DNA of 39,657 nt from Oscillospiraceae bacterium (GTDB lineage Bacteria > Bacillota > Clostridia > Oscillospirales > Oscillospiraceae), in assembly GCA_021768185.1 (NCBI GenBank), contig JAETNP010000031.1:1-39657 (forward strand), written 5' to 3'. Below, piece by piece: positions 16,334 through 25,302 of this stretch. Position numbers and translations under genes: made by a program. Below the pieces are notes generated by a model, which saw only the letters and a program-made list of their open reading frames with translations, was not told where the DNA came from and did not search any database. Position 1 is the first letter of the stretch. The number at the start of each line of letters is the position of its first letter.

Positions 16334-17584
16334 ATGATTGCCGAACTGATTGCCGTGGGAACCGAACTCCTGCTGGGCAATATCGCCAATACCGACGCTC
16401 AGATGATCTCCGAAAAGCTCAGCGCCCTGGGCATCACCGTCCACCACCACACGGTGGTGGGCGACAACCCCCAGCGCCTGGCCCAGGCGCTGGAGACCGC
16501 CCGCACCCGGGCGGACATCATCATCACCACCGGGGGCCTGGGGCCCACCTACGACGACCTGACCAAGCAGACTATCTGCAAAACCTTCGGAAGAGAATTA
16601 GAGCTCCACGAGGATATCCTGGAAGAGATCCGCACATGGTTCCAAACCAAGCTGGGCCGCGAGATGCCGGAGAACAACGTCCAGCAGGCCCTCCTGCCGG
16701 TGGGCTGCACGGTATTCGACAACCCGGTAGGCACCGCCCCTGGCTGCGCCTTCGAGGAAAACGGCGTCCATGTGCTGATGCTGCCGGGCCCGCCCTTCGA
16801 GTGCCGCTACATGTTTGAGCACCGGGCATCCCAATACCTGGAGCGCCTGACCGACGGCGTGATCGTCAGCCACGAAATCAAAATCTTCGGCATGGGCGAG
16901 AGCTCCGTGGAAGAAGCCCTGCGGGAGCCCATGGAACATCTGACCAACCCCACCCTGGCCCCTTACGCCAAGCTCAACGAGTGCATGGTCCGTGCCACCG
17001 CCAAGGCGGAGACCCGGGAAGCCGCCGAGGCCCTTCTGTCCCCCCTGGTCAGCCAGGTCTGCGAGACCCTGGGGGACGTGGTCTACGGCGTGGACGTGGA
17101 GAGCCTGGAGGCGGTGGCCTCCGACCTTCTGCGGAAGCAGAACCTGACCCTCTCCGCCGCCGAGAGCTGCACCGGCGGGCTGATTGCCAAGCGCATCACC
17201 GACCTGCCCGGCGCGTCCGCGATTTTCCGCGGCGGCGTGGTCAGCTATACCAACGCCGTCAAAGCCCACGTCCTGGGCGTACCGGAGGAACTTCTGGAGC
17301 AGTACGGCGCGGTGTCCGAACCAGTGGCCCGCTCCATGGCGGAGTGCTGTCGCAAACTCTGCGGCAGCGACCTTGCGGTATCCGTTACCGGCGTAGCGGG
17401 CCCGGACCAGGACGACCGGGGCAACGAGGTAGGTACCGTCTACATCGCCCTGGCCTCGGAGGAGGGCACCATCTGCAAAAAACTCTCCTGCGGCAAGGGC
17501 CGGGGCCGCGACCGTGTGCGCACCGCCGCCGCCAGCCACGTCTTCGATCTGCTCCGCCGCCACCTCTCCGGCCTGCCCCTATAA
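16334..17584 (+). CDS. cinA: CinA family protein (competence/NMN deamidase)
   Basis: 416 residues with both classic domains. The N-terminal MoCF/COG1058 part (MIAELIAVGTELLLG, TTGGLGPTYDDLTKQ, LPGPPFE) binds a nucleotide-like ligand. The C-terminal CinA domain (AAESCTGGLIAKRITDLPGAS, AVSVTGVAGPD) has nicotinamide mononucleotide deamidase activity in studied relatives. It serves pyridine-nucleotide salvage. AGAAAGGA precedes the ATG. It sits directly after repeat element copy 2. Confidence 0.94.
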   Translation: MIAELIAVGTELLLGNIANTDAQMISEKLSALGITVHHHTVVGDNPQRLAQALETARTRADIIITTGGLGPTYDDLTKQTICKTFGRELELHEDILEEIRTWFQTKLGREMPENNVQQALLPVGCTVFDNPVGTAPGCAFEENGVHVLMLPGPPFECRYMFEHRASQYLERLTDGVIVSHEIKIFGMGESSVEEALREPMEHLTNPTLAPYAKLNECMVRATAKAETREAAEALLSPLVSQVCETLGDVVYGVDVESLEAVASDLLRKQNLTLSAAESCTGGLIAKRITDLPGASAIFRGGVVSYTNAVKAHVLGVPEELLEQYGAVSEPVARSMAECCRKLCGSDLAVSVTGVAGPDQDDRGNEVGTVYIALASEEGTICKKLSCGKGRGRDRVRTAAASHVFDLLRRHLSGLPL

Positions 17585-17591
17585 AGCATGA

Positions 17592-17637
17592 AAAAACATG
17601 CCGTCTGTGTCAAATCCAGCACAGACGGCATGTTTTT
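17592..17637. terminator. Bidirectional terminator, cinA and lipoate ligase
   Basis: Arms 17592-17609 and 17620-17637 are perfect over 18 bases, A-run at the left and T-run at the right. It overlaps the end of the leftward ligase gene (stop at 17636), so both converge on it. Confidence 0.9.
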
Positions 17638-18616
17638 ATCCAACAATGGCTTCCGCCATTTCCTCTGCGGACACGCGGTAAACTGCTCCGTCCGCTCCCA
17701 GCCTTTCCAGCGCCTCTCTCACGGCATCCCGCTCATAGCGGCAACCCGCCAGCGCGTTCCCGAAGGCCTCCCCGTCCAGCGTGGAGAAGAAATCCCCGGA
17801 CACCGCCGCCTGCCGGATGACGCCCCGCTTCACCTCCAGCCGGAATCGCATGGTGCCGCCGGAGAACCGGCCCACCCGCTCAATATTGAAGGCAGGTCCC
17901 TGTCCATAGGTGCTCTCCCAGGAAGCAAACCGCTCCTCCCCCAGCGCTCGGATGCGCTCGTCGTCCTCCGACGTAATGGCGTAAACCGTCCCCTCCGGCC
18001 CCAGAATATGTTCGACTACCTTGGCTTTAAAAGCCTCCGCGTCCATAGGAACCGGCAGATGCCAGGCGATGTTGGTCACCCGCTCCCGGACGGAGGGGAT
18101 GCTCTTGGACTGGATCTTGTAGCGGTCCACGGTGGTCGCCGCGGTCATCTGATCCAGGTCCGTGTCAAAGAGGAGGGAACCGTGGTGGACCACCCGTCCT
18201 CCCAGCCGGTACTGCGCATTCCCGGAAATCTTCTTTCCCTCAATGGTCAGATCGTTCCGTCCGTTAAAGGAAGCCTCCACGCCCAGCTCCGCCAGCGCGT
18301 CAATGACGGGGGCAATGTACCGCTGGAACTGGATGTCCTCCTCCCGGGCGTTCTCGATGAAGGTAAACTGCCACCCGCCCATGTCGGTGTAGATGGTTCC
18401 CCCGCCGCTCATACGCCGGACGATCCGGATGCCGTGTTCGCCGGCATAAGCCCGGTCCACTTCCTCCAAAACATTCTGGTACCGTCCCACCATCAGCGTG
18501 GGCGTCGTGCGCCAGAAGAGGAACACCGTGTCCTCCAGCGGCTTTTCCACCGTGAAATAGTACTCCGCGCCGAAGTTGTAGCACACGTCGGCGGACCCGG
18601 TCTCAATGTAAATCAT
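17636..18616 (-). CDS. lplA: Lipoate-protein ligase A family protein 1
   Basis: 326 residues that would attach lipoate (or octanoate) to a lipoyl-domain lysine using ATP. Signatures: NFGAEYYF at the N-terminus, the lipoate-binding loop RRMSGGGTIYTD, and GKKISGNAQYRLGGRVVHHGSLLFDTDL with the catalytic-type lysine. The C-terminal third fits the LplA accessory domain. ATG 18616 overlaps the end of lipA by 14 bases, so the two are translationally coupled. A second, diverged homologue lies at 19814. The two may divide activation and transfer, or differ in donor. Confidence 0.9.
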   Translation of the reverse strand: MIYIETGSADVCYNFGAEYYFTVEKPLEDTVFLFWRTTPTLMVGRYQNVLEEVDRAYAGEHGIRIVRRMSGGGTIYTDMGGWQFTFIENAREEDIQFQRYIAPVIDALAELGVEASFNGRNDLTIEGKKISGNAQYRLGGRVVHHGSLLFDTDLDQMTAATTVDRYKIQSKSIPSVRERVTNIAWHLPVPMDAEAFKAKVVEHILGPEGTVYAITSEDDERIRALGEERFASWESTYGQGPAFNIERVGRFSGGTMRFRLEVKRGVIRQAAVSGDFFSTLDGEAFGNALAGCRYERDAVREALERLGADGAVYRVSAEEMAEAIVG

Positions 18617-19463
18617 GTACGCCCTCCAACGCCTCCCAGGCCTTATAAGAGCTTCTTGCCAGCGGCGCGGAGGCCACATACCGGAACCCCTTGTCCAGCG
18701 CCATCTTCTTATACCGGGCAAAATCCTCCGGCGAGGCGTACCGGGCCAGGGGATAGTGCTCCGGTGTAGGCTGCAGATACTGCCCAATGGTCAGGATATC
18801 GCACCCCACGGCCAGCACGTCGTCCATCAGCTCCCCGATCTGCTCCTCCGTCTCGCCCAATCCCACCATAAATCCGGTCTTGGTCAGCAGCGTAGGATCC
18901 TTCTCCTTGCAGTAGCGCAGCACCGCCAGACTTCTCTCATAGTCCGCCTGGGGCCTTACGGCCTTTTGCAGCGCCCGCACCGTCTCCACGTTGTGGTTGA
19001 GCACCTCCGGGTGGGCCTCGATCACCACGTCCAGCGCGGCGGTATTCATCTGCATATCGGAGATCAGCGTCTCCACCGTCACTCCCGGGCAGTTCGCCCG
19101 GATGGCCCGGACGGTCCGTGCAAACTGCTCCGCCCCTCCGTCGGGCAGGTCGTCCCGGGTGGGGCAGGTCAGCACCACATGGCGCAGCCCCAGCTTTTTG
19201 GCGGCGGCGGCCACGTTTTCCGGCTCATCGGGGTCCGGCGGCAGGGGATGGCCGGGGGTCACGTTGCAGAAGCGGCAGTTGCGGGTACACTGACTGCCCA
19301 GGATCATAAAGGTGGCGGTATGCTTGCGGTAGCACTCCCCCAGGTTGGGGCAGTTGGCCTCCTTGCACACGGTGTTCAGCTTCAGCTCGCCCAGCAGCTG
19401 GGCCACCTCGGCCACCGCCTCCTGGTTGTACCGCACCCGCAGCCATTCCGGTTTTCTCTCCAT
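18603..19463 (-). CDS. lipA: Lipoyl synthase LipA
   Basis: 286-residue radical-SAM enzyme that inserts two sulfurs into a protein-bound octanoyl chain. The auxiliary cluster cysteines are in CKEANCPNLGEC and the radical-SAM cluster in CTRNCRFC, both intact. The C-terminal SSY motif is also present (ARSSYKA). I start at ATG 19463 (MERKPEWLRV), 5 bases after the lipoyl-domain gene stop, rather than at an in-frame upstream site. It is the middle gene of a tight lipoyl-domain / lipA / ligase operon. Confidence 0.95.
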   Translation of the reverse strand: MERKPEWLRVRYNQEAVAEVAQLLGELKLNTVCKEANCPNLGECYRKHTATFMILGSQCTRNCRFCNVTPGHPLPPDPDEPENVAAAAKKLGLRHVVLTCPTRDDLPDGGAEQFARTVRAIRANCPGVTVETLISDMQMNTAALDVVIEAHPEVLNHNVETVRALQKAVRPQADYERSLAVLRYCKEKDPTLLTKTGFMVGLGETEEQIGELMDDVLAVGCDILTIGQYLQPTPEHYPLARYASPEDFARYKKMALDKGFRYVASAPLARSSYKAWEALEGVHDLH

Positions 19464-19468
19464 ACCCC

Positions 19469-19708
19469 TCACTCCGTTTCCAGGATCGCCACCGGAGCGC
19501 CGGGGGCCACCTGATCCCCCTCCTCCCACAGCTGCTTTTTCAGCACGCCGGACTCCGTAGCCTCGATCTGGTTGACCACCTTGTCCGTCTCGACCTCATA
19601 GAGGGGCTCTCCGGCCTCCACCGGGTCTCCCTCCTCCTTCAGCCACGCGCACAGCACGCCGCTGGTCATCTCAGGCCGCAGTTTAGGCATTGCAAGTTTT
19701 TTTTCCAT
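19469..19708 (-). CDS. Stand-alone lipoyl domain protein
   Basis: 79 residues, a single E2-type biotinyl/lipoyl domain and nothing else. The modified lysine is K43 in VETDKVV, flanked by the usual halves (PKLRPEMTSGVLCAWLKEEG and SGVLKKQLWEEGDQV). It lacks the linker, E1/E3-binding and catalytic domains of a dehydrogenase E2, and is not GcvH-like (shorter, with the ETDKV hallmark). As the first gene of the lipA operon it may be the assembly carrier for lipoate or the swinging arm of an enzyme encoded elsewhere. A truncated E2 is also possible, but the spacing to lipA (5 bases) argues for a designed gene. Confidence 0.85.
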   Translation of the reverse strand: MEKKLAMPKLRPEMTSGVLCAWLKEEGDPVEAGEPLYEVETDKVVNQIEATESGVLKKQLWEEGDQVAPGAPVAILETE

Positions 19709-19743
19709 TTTGTTTTCTCCTCAATCACATTTCTCAAAATAGT

Positions 19744-19773
19744 ATAATAAAGATATCTCAGTATTTTTGCCAA
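19744..19773 (-). promoter_or_regulatory. Candidate promoter of the lipoyl operon
   Basis: On the minus strand TTGGCA (19768-19773), 18 bases, TATTAT (19744-19749), ahead of the lipoyl-domain gene, which starts at 19708. Confidence 0.45.
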
Positions 19774-19813
19774 TCGTTCAAATCCCGAGGGCTGTTTCCA
19801 CTGCATCGGCTGC

Positions 19814-20761
19814 TCACATCAGCAGCTCCAGCAGCTCCGGCCCCCGCTCTCCGGCCAGCGTCTCACATATCTCCGCAAACCCCTCCGGGCACAGCCGGGC
19901 CCCGTTCAGCAGCCGGGCCGCCAAGGTCCCGTCCACCGCCGGACATTCCACCGCCGCGTCCGCGACGATCCCCTGCTTGGCCGAGTAGGCCGCCCGGAAG
20001 GGCGCACCGGCAAAGCTGCCGCACTTCTCATAGGTAAAGGCGGGCGTCCGGCCCCAGGTCCACTCCCAGCTCCGGTACTTCTCGTCCCGCAGGCGGCACA
20101 CCTCCCGGATCTGCTCCGCCGTCAGCTCCCGCCGGTCCCCGGCATCCGGGACCATCCGCTCCAGCAGCCGCCGCCGGAATTCCTCCACCGTCATATCCTC
20201 CGCCAAATGAGGGCGTATATTGGTCACCGTACAGATGGCGGACTGGGTACCCTTGGTTTGTACGCAGTCGTTCTTCCCCCGGACGGAGATTTCCTCCAGC
20301 GCTCCCAGATCCGCATCGAACAGCAGCGTTCCATGGTGCAGCAGCCGTCCTCCCGCCGAGCGCTGGGCGCTTCCGGAAATTTTTTCCTCCCCGATGGCAA
20401 TATCGCTGGTCCGGTTCTTCCGGGCGGGGACGCCGATGTCATTCAGCGCCTCCAGCACAGGCGCAAGGCTTCGGTCATAGTCCACGCCCCCCTCCTGTCG
20501 GGTCATGCAGGAGTAGTTGAGGTTACCCAGATCGTGGTACACCGCTCCGCCCCCGGAGATCCGCCGAAGCACCGGAATTCCCATCCGCCAGAGCCTCGCC
20601 GGCCGGACTTCCCGGCAGATGTTCTGATAACTCCCCACCACCATGCAGGGGGTGCTGCGCCAGAGCAGGAAGACATCCTCCTCCCGGACCCGGGTAAAGA
20701 TGAATTCCTCAAATGCCAGATTGTAGTAAGGGTCCGTCGAATGGCTGTCAAAGGTGATCAT
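19814..20761 (-). CDS. Lipoate-protein ligase A family protein 2
   Basis: 315 residues, ATG 20761 with GGAGG 8 bases upstream (MITFDSHSTDPYYNLAFEEF). It keeps the family loop LRRISGGGAVYHDLGNLNYS and the GEEKISGSAQRSAGGRLLHHGTLLF segment, but its C-terminal third differs from ligase 1 (17636-18616). It is upstream of, and same direction as, the lipoyl operon, with about 105 bases between. Two ligase-like proteins beside one lipoyl domain suggest separate functions, for example ligase and amidotransferase, which I cannot resolve from sequence. Confidence 0.88.
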   Translation of the reverse strand: MITFDSHSTDPYYNLAFEEFIFTRVREEDVFLLWRSTPCMVVGSYQNICREVRPARLWRMGIPVLRRISGGGAVYHDLGNLNYSCMTRQEGGVDYDRSLAPVLEALNDIGVPARKNRTSDIAIGEEKISGSAQRSAGGRLLHHGTLLFDADLGALEEISVRGKNDCVQTKGTQSAICTVTNIRPHLAEDMTVEEFRRRLLERMVPDAGDRRELTAEQIREVCRLRDEKYRSWEWTWGRTPAFTYEKCGSFAGAPFRAAYSAKQGIVADAAVECPAVDGTLAARLLNGARLCPEGFAEICETLAGERGPELLELLM

Positions 20762-20982
20762 ACCGCGCACCTCCATGGGAATAGCTACAGTATACGGCCC
20801 GGGGCAAAAAAAGTCAACACCAGGACCAGTCTGGTGCTGACCGCTATATCGTTTCCTCCCTTTGTCCACCGTGCCTCCATCGTTTATGTCATGCAGCGGT
20901 TATGATGTCAAACACGCCAGTGCGTCAAGCGCTTGCACTTCAATAGTAAATCAGTCATCAAGGGTACTTTAGAAAATTTATC

Positions 20983-21012
20983 TTGACTTTTCAGCCTTAT
21001 GTCTGCTATATT
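20983..21012 (+). promoter_or_regulatory. Promoter of the MATE leader transcript
   Basis: TTGACT (20983-20988), 18 bases, TATATT (21007-21012). The start site would be near 21019, exactly where a structured leader begins. The gap 20762-20982 shows no gene. Confidence 0.65.
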
Positions 21013-21019
21013 CTAAATG

Positions 21020-21070
21020 CAACGTGTAGCGTCACCGCGTAAGTCCGGTTGATTGCTGCACGTTGTTTTT
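21020..21070 (+). promoter_or_regulatory. Structured leader / attenuator before the MATE gene
   Basis: CAACGTG (21020-21026) pairs with CACGTTG (21059-21065). Inside, AGC (21028-21030) pairs with GCT (21055-21057), and ACCG (21034-21037) with CGGT (21046-21049) around an 8-base loop. TTTTT follows at once, so the transcript can stop here, 100 bases before the MATE start. I do not recognise a known riboswitch class. Confidence 0.5.
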
Positions 21071-21169
21071 ATTTTCCCAAAAATCAATACCAGAAAGCGC
21101 GCGGCCCGAAGGCATAAGTCCAGCTCTTCCCGCCGGGTGCTTTCTCATGCCTGGAGAAGGAAACTATTT

Positions 21170-22573
21170 ATGGAACAAAAAGCAAATTCTTTCTTGGAAA
21201 CAGAACGGCTGGGCAGGCTGATAACGAAATATGCCGTTCCCTGCGTCATCTCCCTGCTGGTAGCCGCACTCTACAACATCGTAGACCAGATATTCATTGC
21301 CAACGCCGACTATCTTGGCTCCTACGGCAACGCCGCCAATACGGTAGTCTTCCCGCTGACGGTGGTGGCACTGTCCATCGCGGTGATGATCGGAGACGGG
21401 TGCTGCGCTTTCGTCAGTATCAGCCTGGGGGCGGGGAATAAGGAGGCCGCCCACAAGAGCATCGGCAGCGCGGTCCTGCTGTGCGTCATCTCCGGTCTGG
21501 TTTTGACCGCTCTCTATCTGGTCTTTCAGGAACCGATCCTGACCCTGTTCGGCGGTCGGGTCAACGAGGAAACCTTTCACCATGCCAAGGAATACTTCTT
21601 CTGGATCACACTTGGAGTCCCATTCTATATGTTTGGGCAGGCCCTCAACCCGATTATCCGCTCCGACGGCAGTCCGAAGTTCGCTATGGCTTCCACGCTG
21701 GCGGGGGCGCTGGCAAACATCATTCTGGACCCCATTTTTATCTTTGTTTTCCGATGGGGCATGATGGGCGCGGCGGTTGCCACCGTGCTGGGACAAATTC
21801 TCACAGCAATTTTGGCAATCTGGTATCTGTGCCACATGAAGGCCGTCCGGCTGGAGCGGGGAAGTTTTCGGCTTCACGGCCATCTGGCGAAGAAATACCT
21901 GCCCCTGGGCATTTGCAGTTTTCTGTCCCAGATCTCCCTGGTCATGGCAATGGCGGCGATTCAAAACATGACACTGAAATACAGCGCCATTGATCCCATC
22001 TTTGGGCAGGCGCAGTACACCCAGATCCCCATGGCAGTGCTGGGAATCGTAATGAAATTTTTCCAGATCGTCATTTCCATCTCCGTAGGGCTTGCGGCGG
22101 GATGCATCCCGGTGGTGGGCTACAACATCGGGGCGGGCCGCAAGGATCGGGCCAAGTCTTTGTTTACCCGCCTGCTGGCGGCAGAGGCCATTGTCGGGGC
22201 AGCGGCGCTGCTGATTGTGGAATTGTTTCCCCATCAGCTCATCGGAATTTTTGGCGCGGCCAATGAAAGCGTGTATTATACAGAGTATGCGGTAAAGTGC
22301 TTCCGCGTTTATCTCTGCATGATGGTGCTGGCTACGGTGAACAAGGGCACGTTCATCTATCTGCAATCTCTGGGCAGGGCCTTCGCATCCACCGCCATCT
22401 CCATGGTACGGGAGGTACTGTTTGGCGTGGGGTTCGCCCTGCTGCTTCCCCTGTGGTTCGGATTGGATGGAGTCCTATACTCCATGCCGGTTTCCGATCT
22501 GCTGACATTTGTGATTTGCGTAATTGTCATACGATATACCTACAAGACTTTAAGCAATACCGCGCAAAAGTGA
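21170..22573 (+). CDS. MATE family multidrug exporter (MepA-like)
   Basis: 467 residues with twelve hydrophobic stretches in two related halves. The N-terminus PCVISLLVAALYNIVDQIF and the acidic/helix segment around GDGCCAFVSISLGAGNKE match the DinF/MepA branch, which exports cationic compounds with Na+ or H+. Start ATG 21170 (MEQKANSFLETERLG) follows GGAGAAGG. The longer open frame upstream lies in leader RNA. No regulator gene is next to it; the leader hairpin may provide control. Confidence 0.88.
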   Translation: MEQKANSFLETERLGRLITKYAVPCVISLLVAALYNIVDQIFIANADYLGSYGNAANTVVFPLTVVALSIAVMIGDGCCAFVSISLGAGNKEAAHKSIGSAVLLCVISGLVLTALYLVFQEPILTLFGGRVNEETFHHAKEYFFWITLGVPFYMFGQALNPIIRSDGSPKFAMASTLAGALANIILDPIFIFVFRWGMMGAAVATVLGQILTAILAIWYLCHMKAVRLERGSFRLHGHLAKKYLPLGICSFLSQISLVMAMAAIQNMTLKYSAIDPIFGQAQYTQIPMAVLGIVMKFFQIVISISVGLAAGCIPVVGYNIGAGRKDRAKSLFTRLLAAEAIVGAAALLIVELFPHQLIGIFGAANESVYYTEYAVKCFRVYLCMMVLATVNKGTFIYLQSLGRAFASTAISMVREVLFGVGFALLLPLWFGLDGVLYSMPVSDLLTFVICVIVIRYTYKTLSNTAQK

Positions 22574-23020
22574 TGCACCGGGATCCGCCCCGACCAATGA
22601 AAAAACGCTTTTAAATCAAATGGACCGGCCCTTCCCTCATGAATGCCGATCTTCTCCGACTTCGTCCGTTTCGCCGCCTGCCGGTCCGGACGGATGCTGA
22701 ACGTCCACGATGCTGCACAGGACGCGGGGGCCTCAGCCCGGACTGTGAGGATTGGCAGGCAGACTTTCCCTGTTTTTCCGCTTGTCTGCGAAATTGATTT
22801 ATGTTATTATAGGAAAAAGAGCGGGAACTGCAAAACATCCCCCATTACTTACCGTGAGGGTGGCTTCGCTATATCAGGAAATTTTATCCAGTCTTCCACA
22901 TTATTGCATCTTGAAAAATATGTTGCCTATACCGGTAAAATAGATCCCGTTATTTGCATTATACAATGCCCAATGGACAAAATGTATTGACTGGTCAAAA
23001 AACAACAGGAGATGCAGGTT
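22574..23020. other. 447-base gap, no supported gene
   Basis: Short ORFs here are not convincing. A promoter-like TTGTCT (22782-22787), 17 bases, TATTAT (22805-22810) points right, 210 bases before the permease gene, leaving a long leader. Base composition falls from GC-rich to AT-rich at about 22790, where the low-GC pair of genes begins its context. Confidence 0.4.
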
Positions 23021-24175
23021 ATGGAGATCAAATCCGAAGCAAAGCTGACGACATTTGAAGCAATTTGCATGATTGTAGGAAACAGTATCGGAACAGGGAT
23101 CATTGCGGTGCCCTATCTGGCCACAAAGAACAGCCTACTGGACGTGGTATGGATGGTAGCGCTGGCCTATATCGTCAATGTGATCCTGCATCTGATCATT
23201 GCCGAGCTCTCTTATAACAACGGCGGCGTGCAGCTGGTCAAAAGCTTTGAGGGCGAATTGTTCCATGGCGCGGCAAAGAAAGCGTTCAGCTGGGTCGTAT
23301 TCGTGGTATATGGTCTGGCCATCATGGTTGGAGTCAGCGGAAACATCAACGGCGGCGCTCAGATATTTACAAACTGGTTTGGAATGCCTATGTGGACAGC
23401 CCAGCTTGTTTATTATGTGATTGCGGGATGTGTGGTGTTCATGGGGATGAAAGCGGTGGGCATTGCACAAAAATATGCCGTCATCCTTCTTCTCGGTATT
23501 GTAGCTGCCATGACGGCGGGAACATTCATCCACCCGATCAATACGCTCTATACCGCGGAATTTCACGGGAACAATCTGCTGGCGCTTTACAGTATGGTCG
23601 TGTTTGCGACTTCGGCCAATCAGGCGGTCATCCAAGTGGTAAAAGGACTGGATGGAAATCCACACAAGATCAGAAAAGCTATCTTTATAGGCTTCGGCCT
23701 ATCCTCGGTACTCGTACTGATCGTGACAACAACGGTATTGCTTGGAACGAGAGGAGAGATCACCAAGGAGCTCGCCTATATGCAGCTTGGCGAAAGCATC
23801 GGGAAATGGGCGGTCGTTCTGGCCGGGATCTTCTCTCTGCTTGCGCTGCTGACCACATTCTGGTCAAATACATTGGCTCTGCGCGACGTGGTGCATGAGC
23901 AGATCAACCTTGGCAACCGCGTCAGCTGGCTGATTGCCACCGTGCCGTGTATCCTGTTTGCGATTTTTGGGGTAAGCAGCTTTATTATTCTGACACGGAT
24001 CATGAGCGGCGTCGTGATCCTGGTGAGCATCATGCTTGTGCTCACCTACGGGAAGTCGAGAAGAAAGGCCGGCGCGAGTCCGATCTGCGGCGTGATCGGA
24101 ACCGTGCCCTTTCAGGTGCTGATGGTCCTGTCAACAATCGTGTCCGCTGTGGGCTCCCTCGTCCCGTTGAGCTAG
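23021..24175 (+). CDS. Amino acid permease-like transporter
   Basis: 384 residues with about eleven hydrophobic segments. The N-terminus TTFEAICMIVGNSIGTGIIAVP is the APC-superfamily unwound-helix motif (GxxIGxGI), close to the aromatic/hydroxy amino acid permease group. Start is ATG 23021 because AGGAG (23007-23011) is 9 bases away; the earlier ATG 23012 touches it. The stop TAG overlaps the ribosome site of the metallophosphoesterase that follows, so they are one operon. Codons are less GC-rich than in nearby genes, which suggests transfer. Substrate is unknown. Confidence 0.82.
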   Translation: MEIKSEAKLTTFEAICMIVGNSIGTGIIAVPYLATKNSLLDVVWMVALAYIVNVILHLIIAELSYNNGGVQLVKSFEGELFHGAAKKAFSWVVFVVYGLAIMVGVSGNINGGAQIFTNWFGMPMWTAQLVYYVIAGCVVFMGMKAVGIAQKYAVILLLGIVAAMTAGTFIHPINTLYTAEFHGNNLLALYSMVVFATSANQAVIQVVKGLDGNPHKIRKAIFIGFGLSSVLVLIVTTTVLLGTRGEITKELAYMQLGESIGKWAVVLAGIFSLLALLTTFWSNTLALRDVVHEQINLGNRVSWLIATVPCILFAIFGVSSFIILTRIMSGVVILVSIMLVLTYGKSRRKAGASPICGVIGTVPFQVLMVLSTIVSAVGSLVPLS

Positions 24176-24184
24176 GAGGTTGTC

Positions 24185-25210
24185 ATGTATTACTCGGATA
24201 CATTCAAACAGGCAGATGATGAGACCTTTATCATGCGCATACCGAAAGACGAGGATTTTAGAATTTTACAGCTGACAGATCTGCACCTTGGGTTTGGCCT
24301 TTTGTCAAAGGGCAGGGACAAGCTTGCGCTGGAGGCGGTAAGGAAGATCATAGAAATATCAAAACCCCATTTGATCGTTCTTACCGGCGATTCCATATTC
24401 CCGTTTTTACCGAGGGCGGGAACTTTGAACAACCGGAAACAGGCCCAAAAGCTGATGGAATTTCTGGACGGCTTTGAAATACCTTATACGCTGGTTTTTG
24501 GCAACCATGATTGTGAACTGTTCTCGACTTGCGGCAAAGAAGAATTAGCGGAATTATACAAGCAGGGGAGATATTGTATTTTTACGGAGGGCAGGAAGGA
24601 TCTGACTGGCGTTGGAAATTTCCTGATAGAATTGGTTGACGATTCCGGAAAAGTGCTCCTCCCGCTGGTCATGCTGGATTCCAATATGTACGGCGAAGGC
24701 GGCTGGTTTTTCAGCGGCTTTGACCGGATACGTGATGATCAGGTCGATTGGTGTACGCAGCGCCTTAACGCACTGAAGCGGGAATATCCGGACATAAAAG
24801 CTATGGCATTTTTCCATATGCCCCTTCGCGAGTTTAAAGAGGCCTATGAAAAGATGAAGCTGGGTGATAAAAATGTCCTCTACCGGCATGGAAGCATTGC
24901 CGAGAAAGGCGAGTATTTCGGGATCTCCAAGTTTAAGAGCACATTTTTCGACAGGGCAGCAGAGAACGGCGTCATCAAGTGGATTTTCTGCGGGCATGAT
25001 CATTTAAATACGCTGTCTCTTGTATACAAGGGAATTCAAATGACCTACGGGATGTCCGTTGATTACCTTGGTTATAAAAATATCAAGAACAGCTATATTC
25101 AGAGAGGAGGCACACTGATTACAAGAGGAGCGGACGGGAACGTGGATATTACGATGGTGCCGATTGGAGCGGTGGTGTCAACGCGGGTCAGAGGGGTATC
25201 ACGCCGGTGA
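24185..25210 (+). CDS. Calcineurin-like metallophosphoesterase
   Basis: 341 residues with all five metal-site blocks: LTDLHLG (about 31-37), VLTGDS, VFGNHD, FFHMPL and FCGHDHLN near 280. It has no signal peptide or membrane segment. Members of this branch act on varied phosphoesters, so the substrate is open. AGGAGG lies 5 bases before the ATG and overlaps the end of the permease gene, so the pair is co-translated. It shares the low-GC codon style of the permease. A hairpin that may end the transcript begins at 25303. Confidence 0.88.
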   Translation: MYYSDTFKQADDETFIMRIPKDEDFRILQLTDLHLGFGLLSKGRDKLALEAVRKIIEISKPHLIVLTGDSIFPFLPRAGTLNNRKQAQKLMEFLDGFEIPYTLVFGNHDCELFSTCGKEELAELYKQGRYCIFTEGRKDLTGVGNFLIELVDDSGKVLLPLVMLDSNMYGEGGWFFSGFDRIRDDQVDWCTQRLNALKREYPDIKAMAFFHMPLREFKEAYEKMKLGDKNVLYRHGSIAEKGEYFGISKFKSTFFDRAAENGVIKWIFCGHDHLNTLSLVYKGIQMTYGMSVDYLGYKNIKNSYIQRGGTLITRGADGNVDITMVPIGAVVSTRVRGVSRR

Positions 25211-25302
25211 TCTGCCGCCGCTCTTTGAAACCAACGCTCCTGCCCAATCTCTGGGTAATGCAGGAGTGCCGTCTGGAGAATATTGCGGAATATGTCCCGG
25301 GT

